From Sulfurimonas aquatica (GTDB lineage Bacteria > Campylobacterota > Campylobacteria > Campylobacterales > Sulfurimonadaceae): DNA of 64,000 nucleotides. Positions 50,405 to 59,213 of this stretch are shown here, one piece after another. The stretch covers positions 558,001-622,000 of the forward strand of contig NZ_CP046072.1 of NCBI RefSeq assembly GCF_017357825.1, in the 5' to 3' direction. Each line of letters starts with the position of its first letter. The first letter of the stretch is position 1. The notes beneath the pieces are model-generated. The model ran no database searches and was not told where the DNA came from. It was given only the letters and a program-made list of their open reading frames with translations. The translations under genes and the position numbers were made by a program.

Positions 50405-51805
50405 CTAAACTTCTCCTCGGAGTGTTTTGCTCCAGTACTCTGGTTTGGTGACATAGAGGTCGCTTAACCAGTCTTTCTTTTTAGAATTTTTGAATCCTTG
50501 ATCTTTTTTAACAACGCCATTATAATCAAAGGCGGCTAAGACAAGTTCCCCATAAGCAGTTTTAATAGGGCAGACTGAGTAGCCATCAAAACTACTAGCT
50601 AGCTCTTTTTTAGTGATAAGTGCGATAAGGTTATTTTTTACTACTTTAGCTTGACGCTCTATAGTTGGGACTGTTTTACCTAGTGGCGTTCCACAGATAT
50701 CTCCTAGTCCAAATACATTTTTGTATTTTGTGTGCCCTAGAGAGTTCATATCTACATCTAACCACCCTTTAAAGTGGCCACTATCTTTTGCTAGTTTAGA
50801 TTTTGCTACGCTTGAAGTCGCAACCATAGGCGGAACGATATGTATGAAGTCATAATTGATTTTTACAATTTCACTTTTTTTCTCTATACTCTCCCATTCT
50901 TGGAACTCCTCATCCCAGCCTTTTTTTAGCTCATACTCATGCTTATATATCGCAATTTTTGTCTTTATATCTATCTCTATAAGTTCATGATGAAACCTGT
51001 TTGTGATAGAGTCATATCTTTTTTGAGACTCATGAAGTTTCTCATCTATGGCTTTTAGACCAAAGAGTCTTGCTCCGCTTGGTGTGTATATAAATTCTGC
51101 ATTTATATTTTCTTTTTTGAGATAATCAGCACTTAAATACATTATCATCTGTGCCACTCCTCCACACTTAACCGAAGTATGAGGCATAGTGTAGAGTAGT
51201 TTTAATTTTTTCTTTTTTGCTGCTTCTTTTATATCTTGAAACCACTGCCAAGTAAGTAAACCACCAGTCGCTTCTCCCGTATCGGTGTTGTTTAGATAAA
51301 CGCTAGATATACCACGTGTACCGATATCCTCTTTTTTTAAGCCCTTTATATCTTCATATCGATACTCTAAGCCAGTGGCAACTATGAGATAGTCGTAAGA
51401 GACTTTTTTACCAGTGGATGTTAGTAGAGAGTTTTCATCTGGAAGAAAACTCTCAACCTTCTCTTTGATCCACTCTACGCCATCAGGTATATACTCTTTA
51501 GTCTCTTTTAAAATATCTTGCGTTTGGTAAAGGCCAGCTGCTACATATACTTGACCTGGTTGGTATATGTGTATTTCATTAGGAGCTATGATGGTGATGT
51601 TATGATTTTTAATAGACTTAGTTAAATGAGAGAGTATAGTTATGCCAGCAGTTCCTCCACCAACTATTACTATCTTCGCATTTGAATCTATTTGGGCTAT
51701 TTTATTAGATGAACTATCTGCTAAAAGCTTAGCACTCAAAGTTGAGAGTGCGATAGTTTTTATCGCTTCTCTTCGTGGGAGCATTTTTTTAGTCTTGGTA
51801 ATCAT
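50405..51805 (-). CDS. sqr: Sulfide:quinone oxidoreductase-like flavoprotein with Tat signal
   Basis: The 466-residue FAD protein has a Tat-like N terminus (PRREAIKTIALSTLSAKLLA), then the FAD-binding IVIVGGGTAGITIL (residues about 45-58), a second nucleotide-type strand and the late GLGDICGTPLGKT. Catalytic-type cysteines are at 214 (VKCGGVAQMIMYL) and 412 (YSVCPIKTAYGELVL); Cys371 lies in the GDIC segment. Two of these match the Cys pair of SQR, which oxidises sulfide to polysulfide and reduces quinone at the membrane. The SQR type is not decided, and a flavocytochrome c sulfide dehydrogenase relation cannot be excluded. Confidence 0.85.
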   Translation of the reverse strand: MITKTKKMLPRREAIKTIALSTLSAKLLADSSSNKIAQIDSNAKIVIVGGGTAGITILSHLTKSIKNHNITIIAPNEIHIYQPGQVYVAAGLYQTQDILKETKEYIPDGVEWIKEKVESFLPDENSLLTSTGKKVSYDYLIVATGLEYRYEDIKGLKKEDIGTRGISSVYLNNTDTGEATGGLLTWQWFQDIKEAAKKKKLKLLYTMPHTSVKCGGVAQMIMYLSADYLKKENINAEFIYTPSGARLFGLKAIDEKLHESQKRYDSITNRFHHELIEIDIKTKIAIYKHEYELKKGWDEEFQEWESIEKKSEIVKINYDFIHIVPPMVATSSVAKSKLAKDSGHFKGWLDVDMNSLGHTKYKNVFGLGDICGTPLGKTVPTIERQAKVVKNNLIALITKKELASSFDGYSVCPIKTAYGELVLAAFDYNGVVKKDQGFKNSKKKDWLSDLYVTKPEYWSKTLRGEV

Positions 51806-52316
51806 TTTTAAAGTTCACATAGCGCAAAGCACCTGCATAAAGTTCTGCTACTTCGGTGTCAGTCAACTCTCTTACAACTTTTGCAGGACTTCCCATTATA
51901 AGTGAACGTGGAGGGAAAACTTTCCCTTTTGTAACAAGTGAACCTGCTCCAACTATGCTCTCTTTACCTATAACAGCATTATCCAAGATAGTAGCACTCA
52001 TACCTATAAGGCAAGCGTCTTCTATGGTACAGCCATGTAACATAACGCGATGACCAATAGTAACATCACTACCAATTATAGTAGGGCTTCCATCGCTTCT
52101 ATCCGCTTTTTTATGGTGTGTGATGTGTACCATACTCAAATCTTGAATACTGGTTCTGTCACCAATAGTAATGTAGTGTACGTCACCACGAATTACAGTT
52201 CCAAACCATATAGATGAATCTTCACCAATCTTTACATCGCCAATAACGTCGGCAGAAGATGCGATCCAAGTGTTTTTTCCTATGATTGGGAGCGTTCCTT
52301 TAAATTTATGTAACAT
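51789..52316 (-). CDS. Gamma-carbonic anhydrase family protein
   Basis: The 175-residue left-handed beta-helix protein has the hexapeptide pattern and the zinc-ligand histidines in SMVHITHHKK and TIGHRVMLHGC. It is close to YrdA/CaiE-type proteins. It overlaps the SQR gene by 17 bases. CO2/bicarbonate exchange would suit an autotroph, but many family members have no proven activity. Confidence 0.88.
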   Translation of the reverse strand: MLHKFKGTLPIIGKNTWIASSADVIGDVKIGEDSSIWFGTVIRGDVHYITIGDRTSIQDLSMVHITHHKKADRSDGSPTIIGSDVTIGHRVMLHGCTIEDACLIGMSATILDNAVIGKESIVGAGSLVTKGKVFPPRSLIMGSPAKVVRELTDTEVAELYAGALRYVNFKNDYQD

Positions 52317-52325
52317 TAAATATCC

Positions 52326-54422
52326 TTAATTTAGGGGGTATATAGAGTCAATAATCTCTGCAGTATGAGATGCGGACTCTTTTTTACTTGATTTTGCAAC
52401 GCGGTTTACATAATCCTCTAAATGCTTATGATTGTTTATAGTTTTTGTATCATCATCTTTGACCTTGAAATATGAACCATCGCTTTTAAGTTCGTGAGAG
52501 AGTACGTTGTCATTACACTGTAACTTGAGTATCTGGATAATTTTTTCTTTTGAAACTTTATCTTTTATGGCAGTAAGAAGCTCTATTCGACGAACAAGGT
52601 TTCTTGGCATCCAATCAGCACTAGAGATATAAACTTGGGAAGCGTCATTTTTAAAATAGAATGAACGAGGGTGTTCTAGGTATTTTCCAAGTATGGAAAT
52701 AACGCGAATGTTATCACTTACGTCTTCTAAGCCTGGTTTTAAACAGCAAATACCACGCACAATAAGACTAATCTTAACACCCGCTTGACTAGCCTTATAA
52801 AGAGCCCTGATGATATCATCATCAACAAGTGAGTTTACCTTTGCAATAATCTCTCCATTTTCTCCCTGTCGTGTTTCATTATGAATTAGGGAGAGTATCT
52901 TAGGTTTAATCTGTGATGGAGCCATATAGAGTTCGTTTAGTTTACCTTTTTTACTAAAGCCTGTAAGAAAGTGAAAAAATCTAGTAAGGTCGTTTGTTAT
53001 CTCATCCTTACTTGTCATATAACTCATATCAGTATATATTTTTGCCGTAGCGGGGTTATAGTTTCCAGTTGCTAAATGCGCATACTGTTTTAGCTTTCCA
53101 TTTTTTCGTCGCGTTATAAGTGTAGCTTTTGCATGTACTTTGAAGCCTCTAATCCCATAGATAACGTGTGCTCCAGATTTTTCTAGCGCTTTTGCCCAGA
53201 TAAGGTTGTTTTCTTCATCAAACCTAGCTTTTAGCTCAACCATTACGGTTACTTGTTTGCCTGACTCACTCGCATTTATAAGCGCTTGAACAATTGGAGA
53301 GTTAGTACCTGAGCGGTAGAGCGTCATTTTTATTGAAACTACATCAGGATCTTTACTAGCACTCTGTATAAACTTTACAACGGGCTCAAAACTCTCGTAT
53401 GGATGATACATAAGAATATCTTGTTTTTCTAATGTTGTAAATATATCTTCAGTGTTATCCAATGGTGGAAGATTTTTGGGTTTAAATGGTGGTGCTAAGA
53501 GATGAGCAAAATCTTTATTGCCCACTATCTGCCATAGACTAGCAAGATTTAAGAGCGTATTGAATTTATAGATATCGTCTTTATAAACATTGGTGTGACG
53601 ATTAAAAAAGTTGATGATTTCATCATCGGCGTTTGTACCAACTTCAAGTCTAACCATTTCGCCTTTACGACGAAGCTTAAGGCCCTCTTCAAGAATCTCC
53701 ATAAAGTCGTCAGCCTCTTCTTCTTCTATGGCGATATCCGCATTTCTCGTTACTCTAAACACCGCATACTTTAGAAGTGTATAACCCGGAAAGAGCTCTT
53801 CAACGTGACGAGCTACTAAACTCTCTACGGGTATGTAAACGCCACTGCTAAGCTCTACAAATCTACTTAAAACGCGAGGAACGCGAATAAGACCAAAGCG
53901 CTCTATGTTTTCATTGTCGGAGTCTCGTAGTTTTACGATAAGGCCAAAACTAAGGTTGTTTAGATGAGGAAATGGATGTGTAGCATCAATAGCTATGGGA
54001 ATAATGACGGGGTATACATTTTCACTAAAGTATCTATTGAGATAGTTTTTATCAGCCTGATTTACTTCATCGTAAGTCTTAACAAAGATACCCTCTGTAG
54101 TTAATTTTTTGAGTATCTCACTTCTACAAAATTCTACAACTTGTTGCTCTTGGTGAAGATAGGTGCGAATCTCCCGTAATTGCTCTAGTGGCGTGAGTTT
54201 ATCAGCTCCTGAGACTATAATTCCCGCAGCAAAAAGTTTTTTAAGACCTGCAACACGAATCATATAAAATTCATCAAGGTTAGTACCATAAATCGCTAAA
54301 AATTTTAGACGTTCAAGTAGTGGAAGGGACTCATCTTGAGCCTGTTTTAGAACTCTTGTATTAAACTGTAACCATGAAAGTTCACGGTTTAGATAAAGGT
54401 TTGGATTTTTTAAATTTAACAT
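52326..54422 (-). CDS. ppk1: Polyphosphate kinase 1
   Basis: The 698-residue enzyme makes polyphosphate from ATP. The N-terminal LNRELSWLQFNTRVL, the catalytic His in GFKVHAKATLI, the phospholipase D-like DLTRFFHFLTGFS, and the second His in HPRSFYFKND are all visible. The C terminus carries an extension of about 30 residues. It starts nine bases ahead of the carbonic anhydrase gene. Confidence 0.97.
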   Translation of the reverse strand: MLNLKNPNLYLNRELSWLQFNTRVLKQAQDESLPLLERLKFLAIYGTNLDEFYMIRVAGLKKLFAAGIIVSGADKLTPLEQLREIRTYLHQEQQVVEFCRSEILKKLTTEGIFVKTYDEVNQADKNYLNRYFSENVYPVIIPIAIDATHPFPHLNNLSFGLIVKLRDSDNENIERFGLIRVPRVLSRFVELSSGVYIPVESLVARHVEELFPGYTLLKYAVFRVTRNADIAIEEEEADDFMEILEEGLKLRRKGEMVRLEVGTNADDEIINFFNRHTNVYKDDIYKFNTLLNLASLWQIVGNKDFAHLLAPPFKPKNLPPLDNTEDIFTTLEKQDILMYHPYESFEPVVKFIQSASKDPDVVSIKMTLYRSGTNSPIVQALINASESGKQVTVMVELKARFDEENNLIWAKALEKSGAHVIYGIRGFKVHAKATLITRRKNGKLKQYAHLATGNYNPATAKIYTDMSYMTSKDEITNDLTRFFHFLTGFSKKGKLNELYMAPSQIKPKILSLIHNETRQGENGEIIAKVNSLVDDDIIRALYKASQAGVKISLIVRGICCLKPGLEDVSDNIRVISILGKYLEHPRSFYFKNDASQVYISSADWMPRNLVRRIELLTAIKDKVSKEKIIQILKLQCNDNVLSHELKSDGSYFKVKDDDTKTINNHKHLEDYVNRVAKSSKKESASHTAEIIDSIYPLN

Positions 54423-54473
54423 AACGGATATAACCTAGTTTATAGTTTTTATTATTATATCAAATTGTTCTTA

Positions 54474-55682
54474 TTATTTGATTATACCACTTCCTTTGTA
54501 GTTTGCTGAGTGATAAATTGTAACACCATTCTTTCGAGCATAGTATCTCATAAGTAGCCTCTGCAAGGTAGGTTCAATAGATGGAGTAAACCAAGCATTA
54601 TTACTTGTTGCTATAATAAAGTCTACCTCGCCCTCATAGATTTCAGAACAAGTCGCCTCGTAACAGATTGCGTTTCTAAACTTGACGCCTTTAATAAGAA
54701 AGTCCGTAGGCTCGCTTGCCGTTACAAAATCACTTGTTCCACTAAAAAATTTCTCATTTATAAAATCTTGCGCGAATTTTGGAAGGGGGATATACTCTCC
54801 AAAAGGGACTAGGACAAGTTTTTTAGCTATTGCGTACTCTCCATCTTCAAACTTATACGTAACATTGTAATGTGCCGAATTTTCAGTGATTAAGGTACCT
54901 GCTACTATAACGATATTTTTTGAAGCATTTTTGAGAATATCTAAAACTTGTGGATTATGATTCATATAAATCGGAAAGACGGACTCAGGTAAAACTACTA
55001 CATGATACTTCTCATCTATTGCTTTTTGAATCTCTGTAAATATCATCTGTATAGTTGGATTAAGGCTCTCTCTTTTCCACTTTTTCTCTTGTTTAACATC
55101 CGTCTGAATGAGTTTTATCTTTAGGGGCGCGTCTTTTTGAGATGGATAACCATAGTTAAATGCAAAGATTATAATAAGCAGAGGCAAAAATCTGTATTTT
55201 TTATTTTGTATAAGCACTGGAATCGATAAAGCAGCGAGGATAAGTGCAAGTTGGTACTTGTAAACGCCAAGATAACTCTCTACAAAAAGAAGTTCAACCT
55301 GTAACCAGTTCCAATCAAAAGGCTCTACAAAACTGAGCCCAAAGAGTATAAATGCTCTTATGTAGGGCTTGTCTGTAAAATAAAGAGGCATAAAAAAGAG
55401 CAGGTAAATAATTCCAAAAGAGAGAGTGATAACTGGGGTGAGATACCCAACCCCTTGGTACTCAAAACTATAACCAATCCAGTAAAACCAAAAAAGACCT
55501 ATGAAAAAGCCAGCAACTAAAACACTGCGTTTAGGTATATATAAAAAAAGTCCTAATGCTAAAAGAGCTGTAATGGTGTTCACCAACTTGTTTGTTAAGT
55601 CATACTCTTCAAAATAGATAAAAGAGCTAAATAAAAGAGCCGTTAAAATTCCAAAAGAAATAGTTTTTATTGATTTATTCAT
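54474..55682 (-). CDS. lnt: Apolipoprotein N-acyltransferase
   Basis: The 402-residue inner-membrane enzyme adds the third acyl chain to lipoproteins. It has six or so hydrophobic helices in the first 180 residues, followed by a nitrilase-type domain with Glu in VVLPESVFPI, Lys in VTYKFEDGEYAIAKKLV and the catalytic Cys in NAICYEATCSEIY. ATG 55682 was preferred to a TTG five codons earlier. It is shorter than E. coli Lnt, as is common in this phylum. Confidence 0.93.
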   Translation of the reverse strand: MNKSIKTISFGILTALLFSSFIYFEEYDLTNKLVNTITALLALGLFLYIPKRSVLVAGFFIGLFWFYWIGYSFEYQGVGYLTPVITLSFGIIYLLFFMPLYFTDKPYIRAFILFGLSFVEPFDWNWLQVELLFVESYLGVYKYQLALILAALSIPVLIQNKKYRFLPLLIIIFAFNYGYPSQKDAPLKIKLIQTDVKQEKKWKRESLNPTIQMIFTEIQKAIDEKYHVVVLPESVFPIYMNHNPQVLDILKNASKNIVIVAGTLITENSAHYNVTYKFEDGEYAIAKKLVLVPFGEYIPLPKFAQDFINEKFFSGTSDFVTASEPTDFLIKGVKFRNAICYEATCSEIYEGEVDFIIATSNNAWFTPSIEPTLQRLLMRYYARKNGVTIYHSANYKGSGIIK

Positions 55683-55726
55683 GGTGAAATTGTACACAAT
55701 TTAGTAGAGTATTAGTATATCTTTTG

Positions 55727-55732
55727 TATAAT
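55727..55732 (+). promoter_or_regulatory. Probable -10 element of the yajC-secDF operon
   Basis: TATAAT preceded by TTTTG lies 34 bases before the yajC start. A clear -35 is not seen. Confidence 0.5.
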
Positions 55733-55766
55733 CGCTCCAATTTTATAAAACAAGGAAGTCGTAGAC

Positions 55767-56033
55767 ATGGAAATGATCTCTCAACTATTACCGTTCGTAT
55801 TTTTAATTGCAATTATGTATTTTGTGATTATCCGCCCACAACAAAAAGAGGCAAAAGCTAAAAAAGAGATGATTGAATCTCTTAAAAAAGGTGACAAAGT
55901 AATTACAAATGGTGGTTTTATTGTAGTTATTAGCAAAGTTGAAGAGGAATTTTTAAGTGTTAAACTAAATGATGATGTAATAAGTAAAATCACAAAAGAT
56001 TCAATTGCAAAGAAGTATGAGGATGAAGCTTAA
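55767..56033 (+). CDS. yajC: Preprotein translocase subunit YajC
   Basis: The 88-residue single-pass protein has the hydrophobic helix PFVFLIAIMYFVIIRPQQK and the GDKVITNGGFIV segment of YajC, which associates with SecDF. CAAGGAAGTCGTAGAC precedes the ATG. It overlaps secD by 11 bases. Confidence 0.95.
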   Translation: MEMISQLLPFVFLIAIMYFVIIRPQQKEAKAKKEMIESLKKGDKVITNGGFIVVISKVEEEFLSVKLNDDVISKITKDSIAKKYEDEA

Positions 56034-57588
56034 TTATCGCATAGTCATTTTCGCTTTAGCGATAATTTTTGGTCTTTTTTTCTCGGCTCCTTCTCTTCTT
56101 CAAACTGAGGCAGGTAAAAAAGTTACTCTAGGTCTTGATCTTCAAGGTGGGCTTCATATGCTCCTTGGCGTTAAAACTGAGGAGGCTACAAAATCTCGCA
56201 TAAAGTCGATAGCGGCTAGCATTAAACATTTTTCAGAACGCAATGACATCTTAATAGACTCTCTTACTTTCACAGAAGACTCTGTTAAATTTGAAGTTTT
56301 AGATAGTGATGACAACAACGCTATTAATGAATTTTTAAAAGATATAGAGGGTTCAAGCATATCTCAAGAGGGCCAAATTGTCTCTCTTTCTCTCACAGAT
56401 AAAGAGATAATAAGAACTAAAGCAGCAGCAGTAGATCAAGCTATAGAGACTATCCGTAATAGACTTGATCAGTTTGGATTGTCAGAGCCTGTTGTTGCAC
56501 GCCAAGGTGAAGAGAAGATCCTTGTTCAGTTAGCAGGTATCAAAACGCAAGAGGAAGAGCAACGTGCACGTGAACTTATCTCACGTGCTGCAAAGCTTGA
56601 ACTTATGGCTGTAGATGAAGATAGAAATGCTCGTGTTTATAACATGAGTAGTTCTGATGCAGCAGCTTATGGTGATGTGATTTTACCAGATGTTAAAAAT
56701 GAGCAAGAGAAATATCTTGTTCGTGAGATTCCAATCCTTGATGGCGGTATGCTTACTGATGCTTCTATGGGCTTTGATGAAAATAATCGTCCACTAATTA
56801 ACTTTAAGTTAAATGCAGAGGGTGCAGAGATATTCGGTGACTTTACAGGTAAAAGTGTAGGAAAGCGTTTAGCTGTTGTTCTAGATGGTAAAGTTTACTC
56901 TGCTCCAAATATTAATGAGCGTATTGGTGGTGGTGCAGGGCAGATCTCTGGTAACTATACAGTGATGGAAGCAAAAGATTTAGCCATTGCTCTGCGTTCT
57001 GGTGCACTTTTAGCTCCGATTTATTTAATGGAGAAACGCTCAGTTGGGCCAAGCTTGGGAGCTGATAGTATTAAAGCATCACTGGTTGCACTTATAGGTG
57101 GTTTTGTTTTAGTTATCTGTTTTATGGTTTTTTATTACCGCTTAGCAGGTGTTATTGCAAATATTGCTCTTGTTGCTAACCTCTTTATTCTTTTAGCGGT
57201 TATGAGTCTTTTTGGTGCAACGCTAACTCTCCCTGGTATGGCAGGTATCGTTCTTACCGTTGGTATGGCGGTTGATGCAAATGTTATCATTTCAGAGCGT
57301 ATTCGCGAGCTTATATATGAGGGCAAATCTATGCATAAAGCCATAGAAGAGGGATATGCAAACGCGATGCGCGCAATCTTAGACGCAAACATTACGACGC
57401 TTATCGCTTCTGTAGTTCTTTATGCTTATGGAACAGGTGCCATTAAAGGCTTTGCCATTACTATGAGCATAGGTATTTTAGCTTCAATGCTAACGGCAAT
57501 TTTAGGTACTCATGGAATTTATGAGATGCTTGAGAGTAAAATTCAAAAATCTAAAAATAACCGTTTGTGGTTTGGAATTAAAGGGTAA
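56023..57588 (+). CDS. secD: Protein translocase subunit SecD
   Basis: The 521-residue protein uses the proton gradient to help secretion with SecF. It has the first helix near 5-25, GLDLQGGLHMLLGV, the first periplasmic region, then the five-helix block with GMAVDANVIISERIREL. The start at ATG 56023 (MKLNYRIV) fits the hydrophobic helix; ATGs at 56005 and 56017 are in frame but lie further into yajC. Confidence 0.96.
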   Translation: MKLNYRIVIFALAIIFGLFFSAPSLLQTEAGKKVTLGLDLQGGLHMLLGVKTEEATKSRIKSIAASIKHFSERNDILIDSLTFTEDSVKFEVLDSDDNNAINEFLKDIEGSSISQEGQIVSLSLTDKEIIRTKAAAVDQAIETIRNRLDQFGLSEPVVARQGEEKILVQLAGIKTQEEEQRARELISRAAKLELMAVDEDRNARVYNMSSSDAAAYGDVILPDVKNEQEKYLVREIPILDGGMLTDASMGFDENNRPLINFKLNAEGAEIFGDFTGKSVGKRLAVVLDGKVYSAPNINERIGGGAGQISGNYTVMEAKDLAIALRSGALLAPIYLMEKRSVGPSLGADSIKASLVALIGGFVLVICFMVFYYRLAGVIANIALVANLFILLAVMSLFGATLTLPGMAGIVLTVGMAVDANVIISERIRELIYEGKSMHKAIEEGYANAMRAILDANITTLIASVVLYAYGTGAIKGFAITMSIGILASMLTAILGTHGIYEMLESKIQKSKNNRLWFGIKG

Positions 57589-57590
57589 TT

Positions 57591-58562
57591 ATGGAATTTT
57601 TTAAATATACAAGAACCTTTAATTTTATGGGGAAATCTAAAGCAGCTATGGTTTTCTCAATTCTTATAGTTTTAGCTTCTTATGCACTTCTACTAACAAA
57701 GGGTCTTAACTATGGTGTTGATTTCGCTGGAGGAACAGTTGTTCAGGTGAAATATGACACTACTGCTCCAATTGATGAAATGCGTGATAGTTTAAAAACA
57801 AATGAAATTTTTAGTGGTGCGAGTATTAGTGAGTTTGGCTCTCCTGATGAAGTTGTTATCCGTATGAAAACAAGTACAGGAAATGTGACAACAGATATAG
57901 GTGACTTAACAAGAGAAGCACTTAAGGGAACAGGAAACTATGAGATACGTCGCGTTGACATAGTTGGTCCAACAGTTGGAGCTGAACTTAAAGAAAAAGG
58001 AATTATGTCTCTTGTCTTAGCTGTCATAGGTATTTTGATCTATGTGGCGTTTAGATTTGAGTGGCGTTTTGCTGTTGCTTCTATCGTCGCGCTTGTACAT
58101 GACGTCTCCATAGCTCTTGGAGCGATAACTCTTGTTGGTCTTGATGTGAACCTTGACGTGCTTGCAGCGCTTCTTACAATACTCGGATATTCACTCAACG
58201 ATACTATTATCGTATTTGACCGTATTCGTGAGGGTATTACGAAAAATAGAGGCATTGATCTTGGAGAGACTATTAACGAGTCTGTTACAAGAACACTAGC
58301 TCGTACAACACTCACTTCACTTACTACTTTCTTTGTTGTGTTTACTCTGTTTATGTTTGGTGGAGAGATTATTCATGCTTTCGCGTTTACTCTTTTAGTT
58401 GGCGTTGTAGTTGGTACGTACTCATCAGTTTTCGTAGCCTCTCCAATCCTTCTTTGGTTTGGATTTGATGTGAAAAACTATCATGTAAAACTTGCTGCAA
58501 AAGCTCAGAAAAATATAGAAAAACAGAGAATTCGTGAGCAGTTTGAATCAGGGGTTATGTAA
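57591..58562 (+). CDS. secF: Protein translocase subunit SecF
   Basis: The 323-residue partner of SecD has the first helix near 18-36, GVDFAGGTVVQV, and the helix block with SLNDTIIVFDRIREG and RTLTSLTTFF-like sequence. It starts two bases after the secD stop (AAAGGGTAATT ahead). Three hairpins follow the gene. Confidence 0.96.
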   Translation: MEFFKYTRTFNFMGKSKAAMVFSILIVLASYALLLTKGLNYGVDFAGGTVVQVKYDTTAPIDEMRDSLKTNEIFSGASISEFGSPDEVVIRMKTSTGNVTTDIGDLTREALKGTGNYEIRRVDIVGPTVGAELKEKGIMSLVLAVIGILIYVAFRFEWRFAVASIVALVHDVSIALGAITLVGLDVNLDVLAALLTILGYSLNDTIIVFDRIREGITKNRGIDLGETINESVTRTLARTTLTSLTTFFVVFTLFMFGGEIIHAFAFTLLVGVVVGTYSSVFVASPILLWFGFDVKNYHVKLAAKAQKNIEKQRIREQFESGVM

Positions 58563-58600
58563 AATTTATAAAAGTTACATATTTAAATAGTATTAAGAGG

Positions 58601-58702
58601 CACTTGTACCGTGAGCTTTCCGCTAAGGAAAACCAAGTGTTAATGTAGACAAGGGAATTACTTCCCTTGTCTACATTATTAAATGAAGGGTTTCCTTCAT
58701 TT
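58601..58702 (+). terminator. Cluster of three hairpins after secF
   Basis: The first is nested: CACTTG (58601-58606) pairs with CAAGTG (58634-58639) around TTTCC/GGAAA (58617-58631). The second is a perfect 17-bp stem at 58641-58678. The third is AAATGAAGG/CCTTCATTT at 58681-58702, followed by TTA. The last two are good terminator candidates; the first may be part of a structured 3' region or a small RNA. Confidence 0.65.
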
Positions 58703-58728
58703 TATAATGTAAAATTAAGGGAGTTAGT

Positions 58729-59067
58729 ATGGATTGGGGTAAAGTAATATACGTGTTTTTCTCATTAATGAGTTTAACATCAATAGCAGGTTTTTTATAT
58801 GAGAATACAGCTGTTTCACTTTTTATCGCTGCGAGTGTAAACTTGATTTCTACACTTTTAAAAATAGGGGTTAGAAATTTGCTCTCAGCAGAGCTTTTGG
58901 CTTCATCATTAGTAGCAGATTTACACCTTATTCCAGCATTTATATTTTTAGTTATTGTTGGGGATGATTCTTGGGCTATAGCACTTGCTATTGGTGCATT
59001 AATCGCAAATGTTTTTTCTATGGGTCTTGTTTACATCGAGAGTGGAAAAACAAAAGAAGAGTATTAA
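58729..59067 (+). CDS. Small four-helix membrane protein, possibly DUF6394
   Basis: The 112-residue protein has about four hydrophobic segments (residues about 5-22, 27-48, 55-80, 82-104) and a short charged tail. It resembles small membrane proteins of the DUF6394 type found in this phylum; the name is from memory and uncertain. AAGGGAGTTAGT precedes the ATG. It stands alone between hairpins. Function unknown. Confidence 0.7.
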   Translation: MDWGKVIYVFFSLMSLTSIAGFLYENTAVSLFIAASVNLISTLLKIGVRNLLSAELLASSLVADLHLIPAFIFLVIVGDDSWAIALAIGALIANVFSMGLVYIESGKTKEEY

Positions 59068-59074
59068 CACAAGA

Positions 59075-59100
59075 TAGAGAAAGAGTTTATTCTTTCTCTA
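59075..59100 (+). terminator. Terminator after the small membrane protein gene
   Basis: TAGAGAAAGA (59075-59084) and TCTTTCTCTA (59091-59100) form a perfect 10-bp stem with a six-base loop. A second small hairpin, TGATTCC/GGAATCA, lies at 59115-59132. Confidence 0.7.
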
Positions 59101-59213
59101 CGGTGACTAAAATTTGATTCCTTTTGGAATCAGAATCTGATGTATAAAGCATTGATATAGGTTCTCCTATATGACTCTTTTATATTAAAGAATTTTGTAG
59201 CAGGAAAGTTAAT

